Shown here: positions 7,237 through 15,067 of the stretch, piece after piece | Position numbering within the stretch: the stretch's first letter is position 1 | Layout: each line of letters starts with the position of its first letter | Source: CAVPRW01 sp046727435 [NCBI: bacterium] | GTDB taxonomy: Bacteria; Tectomicrobia; Entotheonellia; J063 | Direction of reading: 5' to 3' | Assembly: GCA_046727435.1 (NCBI GenBank) | Contig: JBKPCR010000160.1 | Span: 1 to 17,272 of the forward strand | Length of the DNA stretch: 17,272 bases | Translations under genes and position numbers: made by a program | The notes under the pieces: model-generated | The model's input: only the letters and a program-made list of their open reading frames with translations | What the model was told of the DNA's origin: nothing | Database searches by the model: none

Positions 7237-8955
7237 ATGCATACGAATCAGGCACCAACGGCTCCTTATCGTTTACTACGCCTGAGTTTATGGCCGAGGG
7301 GAGACTTGTGGCCGGTCGGGGCGGGGGCAATCGCACTCCTGGTGGCAACGCCGATTCTCGTGGTGGTGTCTTCACTGGCCATCCCCAGCCAAGAGATCTG
7401 GGCGCATTTGTGGCGTACGTATTTGCTGGAGTTAGTCTGGAATACGCTGGTGCTGATCGCCGGAGTAGGGATGGGAGTGCTCATCCTCGGCACCGGTCTC
7501 GCCTGGCTCGTCACCATGTATCGCTTTCCAGGTCGATGGCTGTTTGAGTGGCTGCTGATCCTACCCATGGCGATGCCGGCTTACGTCATGGGCTTCGTGT
7601 TTCTGGCTATATTCGATTACCCTGGACCGGTGCAGAGCACGTGGCGATGGATGTTCGGAGCAAAAACCTGGTTCCCTGACATCGCGTCCCCTGGCGGGGT
7701 CGTCCTGGTGATGACGTTGGTACTCTACCCCTATGTCTATCTGCTGACCCGAACGGCGTTTTCTGAACAGTCGGCGAGCACCGTGGAAGCGGCTCGCGCG
7801 CTAGGACTTGGTGAGTTAAGAGTGTTCTGGAAGGTCATGTTACCGCTGGCGCGTCCATCCATAGCCGCAGGCATGGCATTGGCGTTGATGGAAGCGCTGG
7901 CCGATTTCGGGACGGTGGGGATTTACGGCTACTCGACCTTCACCGTCGCCATCTACCGCGTGTGGTTTGGCCTCTTCAACCGCGAAGCGGCCACCGAGTT
8001 GGCTGGCGTCTTGCTCTGCTTTACTTTCGGGCTGCTATTCCTCGAGCGCTGTATGCGTGGTCGAGCGCGCTTTTCCCAAACCGAGGGCAGCGTCCGCCCC
8101 AGCCCTCCCCGGTTGCTCGTGGGTTGGCGTGCCTGGGTTGCTGCCGCCATCTGTGGGGGGGTCCTCACGGCTGCGTTTATACTCCCCGTCGCCCAGCTAC
8201 TGTACTGGACTCTATCCACCCTGGGTGGACCAGCATCGGATGCACGGTATCCCGTCTTCCTGGCAAACACGCTGATACTTGCCGCCGTCACAGCGCTCAT
8301 CGCCGTCATTGCGGCTGTGGTCTTGGCCTATGGACTCCGCCTCAGCCGGAGTCCGATCGTCGCCTGCTGCGCCCGTTTCGCCGGCATGGGGTATGCGCTT
8401 CCCGGAGCGGTGATCGCGGTTGGTGTGCTCCTCCCGCTCGCCTTCGTCGATCATAGCCTCGATGACTTCCTGCGACAGGCGTTCGGGATCTCCAGTGGAT
8501 TACTGCTCACGGGCTCGATGGCAGGGCTTGTGTTCGCCTACCTAGTGCGGTTCCTTGCCGTCAGTAGCCAGACGCTGGAGGCTGGTCTGGTGAAAATCAC
8601 GCCGAGTATGGACATGGCGGCGCGCTCATTAGGGACCAGCCCCGGTGGTGTGCTCCGACGCATCCACGTGCCGCTGCTCCGTGGCAGTCTTGGGTGTGCA
8701 GCCATCCTGGTCTTCGTCGACGTCATGAAGGAGATGCCGGCCACGCTCTTATTGCGCCCGTTTGGATATGACACGTTAGCGGTGCGCATCTGGCAACTCA
8801 CGTCGGAATCATTTTGGGAAGCAGCGGCTCTGCCGGCGTTAACCATCGTCGCCGGTGGCATTCTCCCCGTCCTCTTGCTCATCCGACGCTTGCCACCGGC
8901 AATCATGAGGAGTCGTGCGATGCAAGAGAGGTGCGATGAGTCTCCTCTCCCTTGA
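7237..8955 (+). CDS. fbpB: Fe(III) ABC transporter permease, two-domain (FbpB/FutB type)
   Basis: Inner-membrane permease of the ferric transporter, 572 residues with about twelve hydrophobic segments in two homologous halves. Each half has an ABC-contact (EAA-type) loop: EAARALGLGELRVFW in the first and MAARSLGTSPGGVLRR in the second. The segment EMPATLLLRPFGYDTLA is characteristic of iron and thiamine-type fused permeases. The ATG at 7237 has only a weak ribosome site, so translation may depend on coupling to the binding-protein gene 20 bases upstream. Its 3' end overlaps the ATPase gene by 20 bases. Thiamine or phosphonate transport is a weaker alternative, made unlikely by the Tyr-Tyr binding protein in the same operon. 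Confidence 0.9.
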   Translation: MHTNQAPTAPYRLLRLSLWPRGDLWPVGAGAIALLVATPILVVVSSLAIPSQEIWAHLWRTYLLELVWNTLVLIAGVGMGVLILGTGLAWLVTMYRFPGRWLFEWLLILPMAMPAYVMGFVFLAIFDYPGPVQSTWRWMFGAKTWFPDIASPGGVVLVMTLVLYPYVYLLTRTAFSEQSASTVEAARALGLGELRVFWKVMLPLARPSIAAGMALALMEALADFGTVGIYGYSTFTVAIYRVWFGLFNREAATELAGVLLCFTFGLLFLERCMRGRARFSQTEGSVRPSPPRLLVGWRAWVAAAICGGVLTAAFILPVAQLLYWTLSTLGGPASDARYPVFLANTLILAAVTALIAVIAAVVLAYGLRLSRSPIVACCARFAGMGYALPGAVIAVGVLLPLAFVDHSLDDFLRQAFGISSGLLLTGSMAGLVFAYLVRFLAVSSQTLEAGLVKITPSMDMAARSLGTSPGGVLRRIHVPLLRGSLGCAAILVFVDVMKEMPATLLLRPFGYDTLAVRIWQLTSESFWEAAALPALTIVAGGILPVLLLIRRLPPAIMRSRAMQERCDESPLP

Positions 8956-10087
8956 ACAGGTCACGAAGTCTTACCCAGCCCAACCGCTGCCGGCGGTCGA
9001 TCACCTGAATCTGCAGCTGGAGAAAGGGGAGATTCTGGCATTGCTAGGTCCGAGCGGCTGTGGCAAGACGACGACGCTGCGTCTGATTGCCGGTTTCGAG
9101 CAGCCGGACGCCGGGGTGGTCGAAATCGGCGGCAAGATCATGGCCAATGGGCGTATGTCTGTGCCGCCAGAACAGCGTGGGGTTGGAGTGGTCTTTCAAG
9201 AGTACACGCTCTTTCCTCATCTGACGGTTGACGAAAACGTTCTCTTTGGCCTGCGCCATCTCACCGCCCAGGAACGGCTACAGCGCCTGCGGGAGATGCT
9301 CGACATGGTGGGGCTAGGCCCGTTTGCCCGGCGCTATCCGCATGAGCTCTCTGGTGGCCAACAGCAGCGTGTGGCGCTTGCCAGAGCCCTGGCACCGCGT
9401 CCGGCAGTGCTCCTGCTCGACGAGCCGTTCAGTAACCTGGATGCTGACCTGCGTACCCAAATGCTGCATGAAGTCTATGTCATCCTACGTCACCTGGAAA
9501 CGACCGCCGTGTTCGTCACCCACGATCATGAGGAAGCGTTCATGGTCGCCGATCGGGTGGGAGTTCTGAACGGCGGCCGCCTAGAACAGCTCAGCTGTCC
9601 CGAGGAGATCTATCACCGGCCAGGGACACGCTTTGTGGCTCGTTTCGTGGGCCAAGCGAACTTCCTGCCAGGCCGGGTGCTAAGAGCAGGCATCGAGACT
9701 GACATTGGTACCTTTCCCAAGCCCCTCGGTCTCACAGAAGGGTCGACTGTGGAGGTCATGATTCGGCCGCATCAACTGGCACTGCGACCCGACGCGACAG
9801 GCAGCGGCTTGGTGATGTCTCGCCGCTTTCGTGGCGCCGACGCAGTCGTTGTCGTACAGTTGCCCTCTGGCGTGACACTCTACAGCTACCAACCGTCGAC
9901 TCATAGATTCCAGACCGGGGAGCGGGTAACAGTTGGGGCAAAACCTTGTCATAGCGTTGTGTTTTCGGTAGCTGAGTCATGGCACGAGGGAGTCAATAAC
10001 GATCATGCCAACCGAGATACCACCCCAACCCAGTTCGACGGAGTCTCATCTTCCGTGGTCCCAACGCCGACGGATCAGCACCGCTGA
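8936..10087 (+). CDS. fbpC: Fe(III) ABC transporter ATP-binding protein (FbpC/FutC type)
   Basis: Cytosolic ATPase that powers the transporter, 383 residues. Walker A GPSGCGKT is at 38-45, the Q-loop [10 protein letters not shown] near 88-97, the signature LSGGQQQR at 138-145, Walker [12 protein letters not shown] near 159-169, and the H-loop VTHDHEEA near 194-201. A TOBE-like regulatory region follows (about 240-355). The ATG at 8936 is used because the domain starts there and AGAGG lies five bases upstream; a GTG at 8915 adds only seven residues. The last 28 or so residues are low-complexity and overlap the hemP frame; the family usually ends earlier, so this tail may be a read-through extension rather than a functional part. 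Confidence 0.9.
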   Translation: MSLLSLEQVTKSYPAQPLPAVDHLNLQLEKGEILALLGPSGCGKTTTLRLIAGFEQPDAGVVEIGGKIMANGRMSVPPEQRGVGVVFQEYTLFPHLTVDENVLFGLRHLTAQERLQRLREMLDMVGLGPFARRYPHELSGGQQQRVALARALAPRPAVLLLDEPFSNLDADLRTQMLHEVYVILRHLETTAVFVTHDHEEAFMVADRVGVLNGGRLEQLSCPEEIYHRPGTRFVARFVGQANFLPGRVLRAGIETDIGTFPKPLGLTEGSTVEVMIRPHQLALRPDATGSGLVMSRRFRGADAVVVVQLPSGVTLYSYQPSTHRFQTGERVTVGAKPCHSVVFSVAESWHEGVNNDHANRDTTPTQFDGVSSSVVPTPTDQHR

Positions 10088-10184
10088 TCTGATGCAGGGG
10101 GCCCGCGAGGTGATCATCGTCCACGAGGGAGAGGAGTACGTCCTGCACATCACCAAGACCGGAAAACTCATCCTGACAAAGTAA
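10005..10184 (+). CDS. hemP: HemP/HmuP family hemin-uptake protein
   Basis: A 59-residue protein easily missed because it is short and overlaps the ATPase gene by 83 bases in another frame. Residues 23-59 carry the family core: [20 protein letters not shown], then EYVLHITKTGKLILTK at the very end. HemP/HmuP proteins are found in heme and iron uptake operons; HmuP is reported as a positive regulator of a heme receptor, but the general biochemical role is unsettled. A GAGGGAG lies twelve bases before the ATG, a long spacing that may be helped by translation of fbpC across the region. Its position right behind a ferric ABC transporter is consistent with an iron role. Confidence 0.85.
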   Translation: MPTEIPPQPSSTESHLPWSQRRRISTADLMQGAREVIIVHEGEEYVLHITKTGKLILTK

Positions 10185-10280
10185 CAACCTCCACCCAGCC
10201 AGCCACCAACCACCAACCTCAAGGCAGCCAGCTAGGGACAAGGGACAATCCATAAGCGCCTCCACTGATTGCGGGGGCGT

Positions 10281-10314
10281 CCAACGTTGGAAACTATCGT
10301 GTCATGCACATGAC
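10281..10314. promoter_or_regulatory. Pair of palindromes upstream of the DUF151 gene
   Basis: Two perfect palindromic elements sit within 34 bases: CCAACGTTGG (10281-10290) and GTCATG-CA-CATGAC (10301-10314). They lie in the 245-base gap between hemP and the DUF151 gene, the longest gap inside this part of the operon. They could be operators or RNA hairpins controlling an internal start. No clear -35/-10 pair accompanies them. Confidence 0.3.
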
Positions 10315-10429
10315 GCCAAGAGGGCGAAGCGTGCGCACAGCAGATAGTCACGCACAATGATGGTGTTTGTCAGAGCAGGCTGGCCCATTCTCAGCCAGGC
10401 CCCTTGCCCTACCAGAAAGGAGGACCGTG

Positions 10430-10867
10430 GTGCAACGGATGGAGGTGAAAGGGTTTTCGACCGGTTCCCAGCATGGACAGGTGGTCCTGGAAGATCCGGA
10501 TGGCATGGTGCAGTTAAGCATCCGCATGCGTCCGATGATGGCGCACTGGCTCGCGCATGAGCTCAAGGAGTGCCAGTGCCCAGCCGTGTCGATGTATCGA
10601 CTACTCCAAGAGCTTCTCACCAAATTTGGTGGTCACTTACGCGTCAGCCTTATTGACGCGTCGGCGGACAATACCCCCTTGGGGCTGTTGATCATCTCCT
10701 GCCCAAATGGCATGGAAATCCAGCAAGCCTGCCATCCGGCGGACGCGATTGCCATGGCCGCACGCACGCACGTTCCCCTCTATGCCACCTCGAGAGCCCT
10801 CAAAATGGGCTCCTGGAAGAGTATCCAACCCTGGCTTGAAACGGTTAAACCTCAGGATTTTGAGTGA
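10430..10867 (+). CDS. DUF151 / bifunctional nuclease-domain protein
   Basis: A 145-residue protein that aligns by eye with the BFN (DUF151) domain along almost its whole length: MEVKGFS at the start, VVLEDPDGMVQLSI, a helix with LLQELLTKFGG, LGLLIISCPNG, and the hallmark HPADAIAMAARTHVPLYAT near the end. Characterised BFN proteins have DNase/RNase activity or plant regulatory roles; the role here is unknown. The usual acidic residue before the Pro-x-Asp-Ala-Ile motif is replaced (ACHPADAIA rather than DARPSDAIA), so nuclease activity is uncertain. Start: AAAGGAGG at 10416-10423 gives six bases to the GTG at 10430; GTG 10427 is too close and ATG 10439 rather far. It is sandwiched between two hemP copies in an iron operon, an unusual setting. 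Confidence 0.68.
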   Translation: MQRMEVKGFSTGSQHGQVVLEDPDGMVQLSIRMRPMMAHWLAHELKECQCPAVSMYRLLQELLTKFGGHLRVSLIDASADNTPLGLLIISCPNGMEIQQACHPADAIAMAARTHVPLYATSRALKMGSWKSIQPWLETVKPQDFE

Positions 10868-10919
10868 TACGACACCACGATGTTGTGTCCCGCTGCATTT
10901 CACAGAAGGAGCTGAGCCG

Positions 10920-11144
10920 ATGAACCCACAGACCCCATCGGAAGCCAGCAACCCTCGGTTTTATACCCCACGGCCTCCACGTCAGCGGGTCAGCACGACC
11001 AACCTCATGCGTGGTAGCCGCGAGCTCATCTTGGTACACGAGGGGGAGGAGTACATTTTGCGCACCACAACGATGGCAAGCCCGACCAATGGGAGCATTA
11101 TCGGAATGGCATGCTACTCCGCGTCGAGGTGGAGTGGAAGTTGA
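10920..11144 (+). pseudogene. Second hemP, C terminus lost by fusion to the following gene
   Basis: A ribosome site (GAAGGAG, eight bases upstream) and ATG at 10920 open a frame that matches HemP residue for residue through position 49: VSTTNLMRGSRELILVHEGE at 24-43, then EYILR. At that point the conserved ending (T-x-x-GKLILTK) is absent. Instead the frame runs for about 25 unrelated residues to a TGA at 11142, over sequence that in another frame encodes an Asp/Gly-repeat protein. The simplest reading is a deletion that removed the end of hemP and the start of the next gene. A 74-residue product can still be made; whether a HemP without its last strand works is doubtful. Confidence 0.7.
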
Positions 11145-11808
11145 CCGTGACGGAGATGGTCGGATGGAACAACGTCTATTCTATGGCCCGGGGAAAACGC
11201 TGCTGCGCGCCGAGGTGGACGACGATGGTGACGGGCAACCCGAACAGTGGCACACCTTTCAGGACGGCCAACCGCTGGAGATCGCCCTCGATACCAACCA
11301 CGATGGACGCCCCGATCAGTGGCATCACTACGTCCAGAGCGGAGAACTCGCCTTTATCGAGGTGGACAGCACCGCTACTGGCAAGGTGGATCAATGGCAC
11401 CGTTATCGGGATGGCGCCCTGAACCTGGTGGAGCAGGACACAGACGGCGACGGGGCCATCGACCGCATCATCCATTACGAGGGCCCGGGACTAATTGCAC
11501 AGGTCTGGGAAAATCTCGATCCGGCGGGTAAACCACGCACACGCTTGATCTACGAAGCCGGCAAGCTCCTCCGGGGCGAGTTCGATACCACCGGCAATGG
11601 TCAGGTGAACCAGTGGCTGTTCTACGATACCGATGGCCAGGTGATCCGCGCCGAATACGACCAGCATGCCAAAGGTCGCCCCGACCAATGGGAATACTTC
11701 ACCCCCGGCAGCAAGGAGCCCTATAAGGTGGAGCGCGATACCAATGCGGACGGCAAGGCGGATACAGTGTGGGAGAAAGGGACATCGACATCATCGAAGC
11801 CGCGCTGA
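11066..11808 (+). pseudogene. Asp/Gly-rich repeat protein, start missing and frame broken
   Basis: From 11066 the sequence encodes repeats of about 24 residues of the form D-x-(D/N)-x-DG-(K/R)-x-DQW-x-x-Y-x-x-G-x-L-x-x-E. The first (HNDGKPDQWEHYRNG) is in one frame; after the run GTCGAGGTGGAG the rest continues in another from about 11134 to the TGA at 11808, with about eight further repeats such as VDDDGDGQPEQWHTF and TNHDGRPDQWHHY. One missing G near 11134 would explain the shift. No start codon with a ribosome site or signal peptide serves this frame; both were probably lost in the fusion with hemP. The acidic loops resemble calcium-binding loops, so an exported metal-binding role is possible. 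I do not recognise a named family. Sequencing error could account for the single-base shift but not for the missing start. Confidence 0.65.
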
Positions 11809-11890
11809 ATGCCGGAGGCGGCATGTCCGCACTGCAACTGCGACAGATTATAGACTCAGGGGTACCGGCCTCCTAGAGGGTTATAGCCTC

Positions 11891-13831
11891 ATGATGAGCT
11901 CGTTCGTATTGAAGATTAGCATATCGAGCCTGCTTGGATTGGCTTCCTTGCTCTGGAGCATCGGCCCGGCAACGGCTCAGGCACCTCCAGAGCCCGTGCA
12001 TATCACCGTCCATATGCTCGATTATATCGCAGTGGACTACCCGGAGTTCGTCCAGGACGGCGTTGTGCTCGACCAGGCGGAATACGACGAACAGCTAGAG
12101 TTCTCCCAGCAAGTACGGACGATGCTCGACCATCTTTCCGTGCATCCGGACAAGGCTAACCTGCTCCACTTGGCAGACGAGCTGATCAGCGGTATTCAAG
12201 GCAAACGACCAGGATTGGAGGTTACCGCTCTCGCCCAGCAGCTGCGCTGGTCGATCATTCGCGCCTACGATGTCGAAGTGGCGCCCAAGCGCCCACCCGA
12301 TTTGCGCCTCGCCGCAACCCTGTATGAAACCCAATGCTCTGCCTGTCATGGTCCGGAAGGGCACGGTGATGGCCCAGCGGCCGCCTCTTTGGACCCGTCG
12401 CCGAGCGATTTCCACCATCGCCATCGCATGGATCAACGTAGCGTCTACAGCCTCTATAGTACGATTACCCTGGGGGTCCAGGGCACAGGGATGTCAGGGT
12501 TTCAAGGGCTCAGCGAAGACGAGCGCTGGTCACTTGCCTTCTATGTCAGTAACCTCGCCAGCACTGAAGCCGATCTGCTGCGCGGTGCCGAGTTGTGGCA
12601 GTCTGACATTGGACGAAGCTGGTTCCCCAACCTTGCCAGCCTTGTGACGCAAACCGCCAACGATGTGAGAACCACGCCCGGCGATGATGCCGTGCCCGTT
12701 TTCACCTACCTGCGCCAGCATCCTGAGGCAGTCGTGTCATCACATGAGCCGCCGCTGATGCGCAGCGCCAGGCTCCTGCGCGAGAGTCTGGCGGCTTACC
12801 GCCAAGGTCAGCTGCAGGCAGCGCAGGATCTGGCGGTCTCGGCCTATCTCGATGGATTCGAACTGATAGAAGCCACACTTGACGCCGTCGACAGGCGTCT
12901 CCGCATGACCGTCGAGGCGGAAATGCTGGGGTATCGAGCCTTGCTCAAGCAGCGCGAACCTGTTGCAACGGTCGCAATGGCGGCAGAGCGTATTCAGGCA
13001 CTTTTATCCGAAGCCCAACAGAAACTCACAGTGACTCGACTTCCAACCAGTGCCACCTTCCTGAGCGCCTTCGTTATTCTTCTCCGCGAAGGCTTGGAGG
13101 CCATTCTCATCCTGGCGGCGATCTTCGCTCTGCTCATCAAAGGTGAACGCCGGGATGCCTTGCCCTATGTACATGTCGGGTGGATCGCGGCCCTGGCTCT
13201 CGGGGGGATCTCCTGGCTTGTGGCATCGTATGCCATCGCCATTAGTGGCGCGACGCGCGAGATGACAGAGGGCGTGACGGCCCTGGTGGCAGCGGCGATC
13301 CTGCTCTACGTCGGATTCTGGATGCACGAGAAGGCTTATGCCGATCGCTGGCGCATTTTTCTCCACGCTCAGCTGCAGGAAGCCTTGTCGGCACGCACGA
13401 TGTGGGCATTAGCGCTGGTATCGTTTCTGGCCGTCTATCGTGAAGCCTTCGAAACCGTACTCTTTTATCAAGCCTTATGGGTGCAAGTGGCGCCAGCGTA
13501 TGCCCCTGTGCTTGGAGGATTGATCAGCGCTGCTGGGGCCCTCGCTATCCTTGGATGGCTACTCTTTCGAGGCAGTATCCGTTTGCCGCTCGGCCTCTTT
13601 TTCGGTGCGACCTCATTACTCCTGGCCCTGTTGGCCGTGGTGTTCGTTGGCAAAGGCATTGCTGCACTCCAGGAGGCCGGGACATTGCCCGTTAACCCGG
13701 TGAATATCCCAAGCATCCCTGCGCTCGGGCTCTATCCCAGCCTCCAAGGGCTCGTGCTGCAGGCACTGGTGGTCTTGGTGATTGCCAGTGCCTTTGCCTA
13801 TACCCGGCACAGGGCACAAGACACTCGTTGA
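11891..13831 (+). CDS. Cytochrome c-FTR1 fusion iron permease
   Basis: Inner-membrane iron permease fused to a periplasmic heme domain, 646 residues. Residues 1-30 are a signal peptide ending ATAQA. A c-type cytochrome domain follows (about 138-225), with heme motif CSACH at 149-153 and a probable axial Met201 in GTGMSGF. A helical linker leads to an FTR1 membrane domain (about 385-640) of roughly seven segments. FTR1 permeases carry two R-E-x-x-E iron-transport motifs: here REGLE at 399-403 and a variant REAFE at 517-521, keeping both glutamates. Such fusions are thought to couple a redox step on iron to its import. The ATG at 11891 has GAGGG ten bases upstream. It sits between the repeat-protein remnant and exbB; no EfeO, EfeB or P19 gene is seen. 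Confidence 0.88.
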   Translation: MMSSFVLKISISSLLGLASLLWSIGPATAQAPPEPVHITVHMLDYIAVDYPEFVQDGVVLDQAEYDEQLEFSQQVRTMLDHLSVHPDKANLLHLADELISGIQGKRPGLEVTALAQQLRWSIIRAYDVEVAPKRPPDLRLAATLYETQCSACHGPEGHGDGPAAASLDPSPSDFHHRHRMDQRSVYSLYSTITLGVQGTGMSGFQGLSEDERWSLAFYVSNLASTEADLLRGAELWQSDIGRSWFPNLASLVTQTANDVRTTPGDDAVPVFTYLRQHPEAVVSSHEPPLMRSARLLRESLAAYRQGQLQAAQDLAVSAYLDGFELIEATLDAVDRRLRMTVEAEMLGYRALLKQREPVATVAMAAERIQALLSEAQQKLTVTRLPTSATFLSAFVILLREGLEAILILAAIFALLIKGERRDALPYVHVGWIAALALGGISWLVASYAIAISGATREMTEGVTALVAAAILLYVGFWMHEKAYADRWRIFLHAQLQEALSARTMWALALVSFLAVYREAFETVLFYQALWVQVAPAYAPVLGGLISAAGALAILGWLLFRGSIRLPLGLFFGATSLLLALLAVVFVGKGIAALQEAGTLPVNPVNIPSIPALGLYPSLQGLVLQALVVLVIASAFAYTRHRAQDTR

Positions 13832-14012
13832 GAGACTTGAGGTGAGAATCGGGGCGCACCAGAAGAATGGGCGAAGTAAGACGCATCAGTGTGGATGATG
13901 AGCGTACGTCGAGGGATCGAGGCGCAACGTACACGTCAGCTCTCCCAACGTATATCATATAGCGATTAGCGAAGATTGTTCACGAAGCACTTGCTGCAGA
14001 AAGGAGAGCAAT

Positions 14013-14648
14013 GTGCCGGACTTCCTACCGATGGTAACTCAAGCCTCCACGACGATCGTATCGATCGTGATTCGAGGGGGACTCGTGATGATCCCCCTGC
14101 TTACAGCATCCGTTGTCGCCATGACGGTCATCCTCGAACGCCTTATTTTCTGGCGTCGCCTACGAGTCCGGAGGGGGGAGCCGGGTATTCTGGCGCTGGT
14201 CGCCGAGGGCGATCTGCCCCAGGCCATGCAAGTGGCCAGCGCATCCCGACATCCAGTCGCACGTGTCCTGGGCTCCGGCATCGCCGCCAAGCATCTCTCC
14301 CCCAGCAGTGCCATGCAAGCAGCCGCGCAGGCGGAGGTGAGTCAGGCCCGTCGTTATCTGCCCATCCTGGACACCGTCATCACTTTAGCCCCCCTGCTTG
14401 GACTGTTAGGCACGATCACCGGCATGATCAGCGCCTTCGGCATCGTCTCGGAGGCTGGACTGGGACAGCCCCATGCCATCACTGGCGGCATCGCTGAAGC
14501 ACTTATCGCCACCGCCACTGGTCTGCTGATCGCCATTATGACCCTGATTCCCTATAACTACTTTCGGTCTAAAGTGGAACAGCTCACCGATGTGATGGAG
14601 GAGCAGTCGACGCGCCTGGAACTGCTCCTGGGCAAGCAGGAGGATTAG
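14013..14648 (+). CDS. exbB: ExbB / MotA-TolQ family proton channel protein
   Basis: Inner-membrane component of the Ton motor, which uses the proton gradient to energise outer-membrane receptors. The 211 residues show three membrane spans (about 18-42, 115-145 and 158-183), with the conserved TLAPLLGLLGTITGMISAF in span two and EALIATATGLLIAI in span three. The GTG at 14013 is the start: AAAGGAG lies six bases upstream, while the overlapping ATG at 14011 opens another frame. A 181-base gap separates it from the FTR1 gene, so an internal promoter is possible, although I see only weak matches. It is followed after two bases by exbD. TolQ is the alternative, but the linked tonB decides for ExbB. 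Confidence 0.9.
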   Translation: MPDFLPMVTQASTTIVSIVIRGGLVMIPLLTASVVAMTVILERLIFWRRLRVRRGEPGILALVAEGDLPQAMQVASASRHPVARVLGSGIAAKHLSPSSAMQAAAQAEVSQARRYLPILDTVITLAPLLGLLGTITGMISAFGIVSEAGLGQPHAITGGIAEALIATATGLLIAIMTLIPYNYFRSKVEQLTDVMEEQSTRLELLLGKQED

Positions 14649-14650
14649 CC

Positions 14651-15067
14651 ATGCGGGTACCCAGGCTGCAGATGGAGAAGGCGCGCATCGAGATCATCCC
14701 AATGATCGATATCATCTTCTTTCTGCTGGTGTTCTTCATGGTTTCGACCCTGGCGATGACGATCAACCGTGGGCTCCCGGTAAACCTTCCCAAGGCAGCC
14801 TCATCCCAGAAGGATCTGCGAGAGAGCTTCAATGTCACCGTGATGCAGGATGGAACGCTTTTCCTCAACAAGGAACCGACTACTCTGGAGCAGCTCGGCC
14901 AGCAGGTGAGAACCAGTGTGGAAAAGGAACCGGAGCTGGTGGTGATCATCAATGCTGACGATCAGGCGCTGCACGGTGCCATTGTGTCGGTGATGGATGA
15001 GGTGCGGCTGGCCGGTGTCTCCCGTCTGGCCATCGCGGTCAGGCCTGACCGGAGGGCGCACCCATGA
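14651..15067 (+). CDS. exbD: ExbD / TolR family biopolymer transport protein
   Basis: Partner of ExbB in the Ton motor, 138 residues: short cytoplasmic start, one membrane span (about 17-35) and a periplasmic domain. Asp20 in IIPMIDIIFFLLVFFM is the conserved proton-path aspartate. The periplasmic part has the usual ExbD features (INRGLPVNLP, VTVMQDGTLFLN, VVIINADDQ). GGAGG lies seven bases upstream of the ATG at 14651, inside the end of exbB. Its stop overlaps the tonB start in an ATGA arrangement, so exbB, exbD and tonB are translationally coupled. Confidence 0.92.
   Translation: MRVPRLQMEKARIEIIPMIDIIFFLLVFFMVSTLAMTINRGLPVNLPKAASSQKDLRESFNVTVMQDGTLFLNKEPTTLEQLGQQVRTSVEKEPELVVIINADDQALHGAIVSVMDEVRLAGVSRLAIAVRPDRRAHP

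Noticed and set aside
6401-7375. Long minus-strand open frame (324 codons) opposite the ferric binding protein gene
   Set aside because: It is antisense to a well-supported gene, has no recognisable domain, and follows from codon bias of the plus-strand gene.
7953-8456. Overlapping open frames within the permease gene
   Set aside because: Shadows of the permease; no ribosome site and no domain similarity.
11011-11140. GTG at 11011 as the true start of the Asp/Gly-repeat protein
   Set aside because: It has no ribosome site, lies inside the conserved hemP-like segment, and the first 40 residues are an out-of-frame reading of hemP; repeat homology begins in another frame at 11066.
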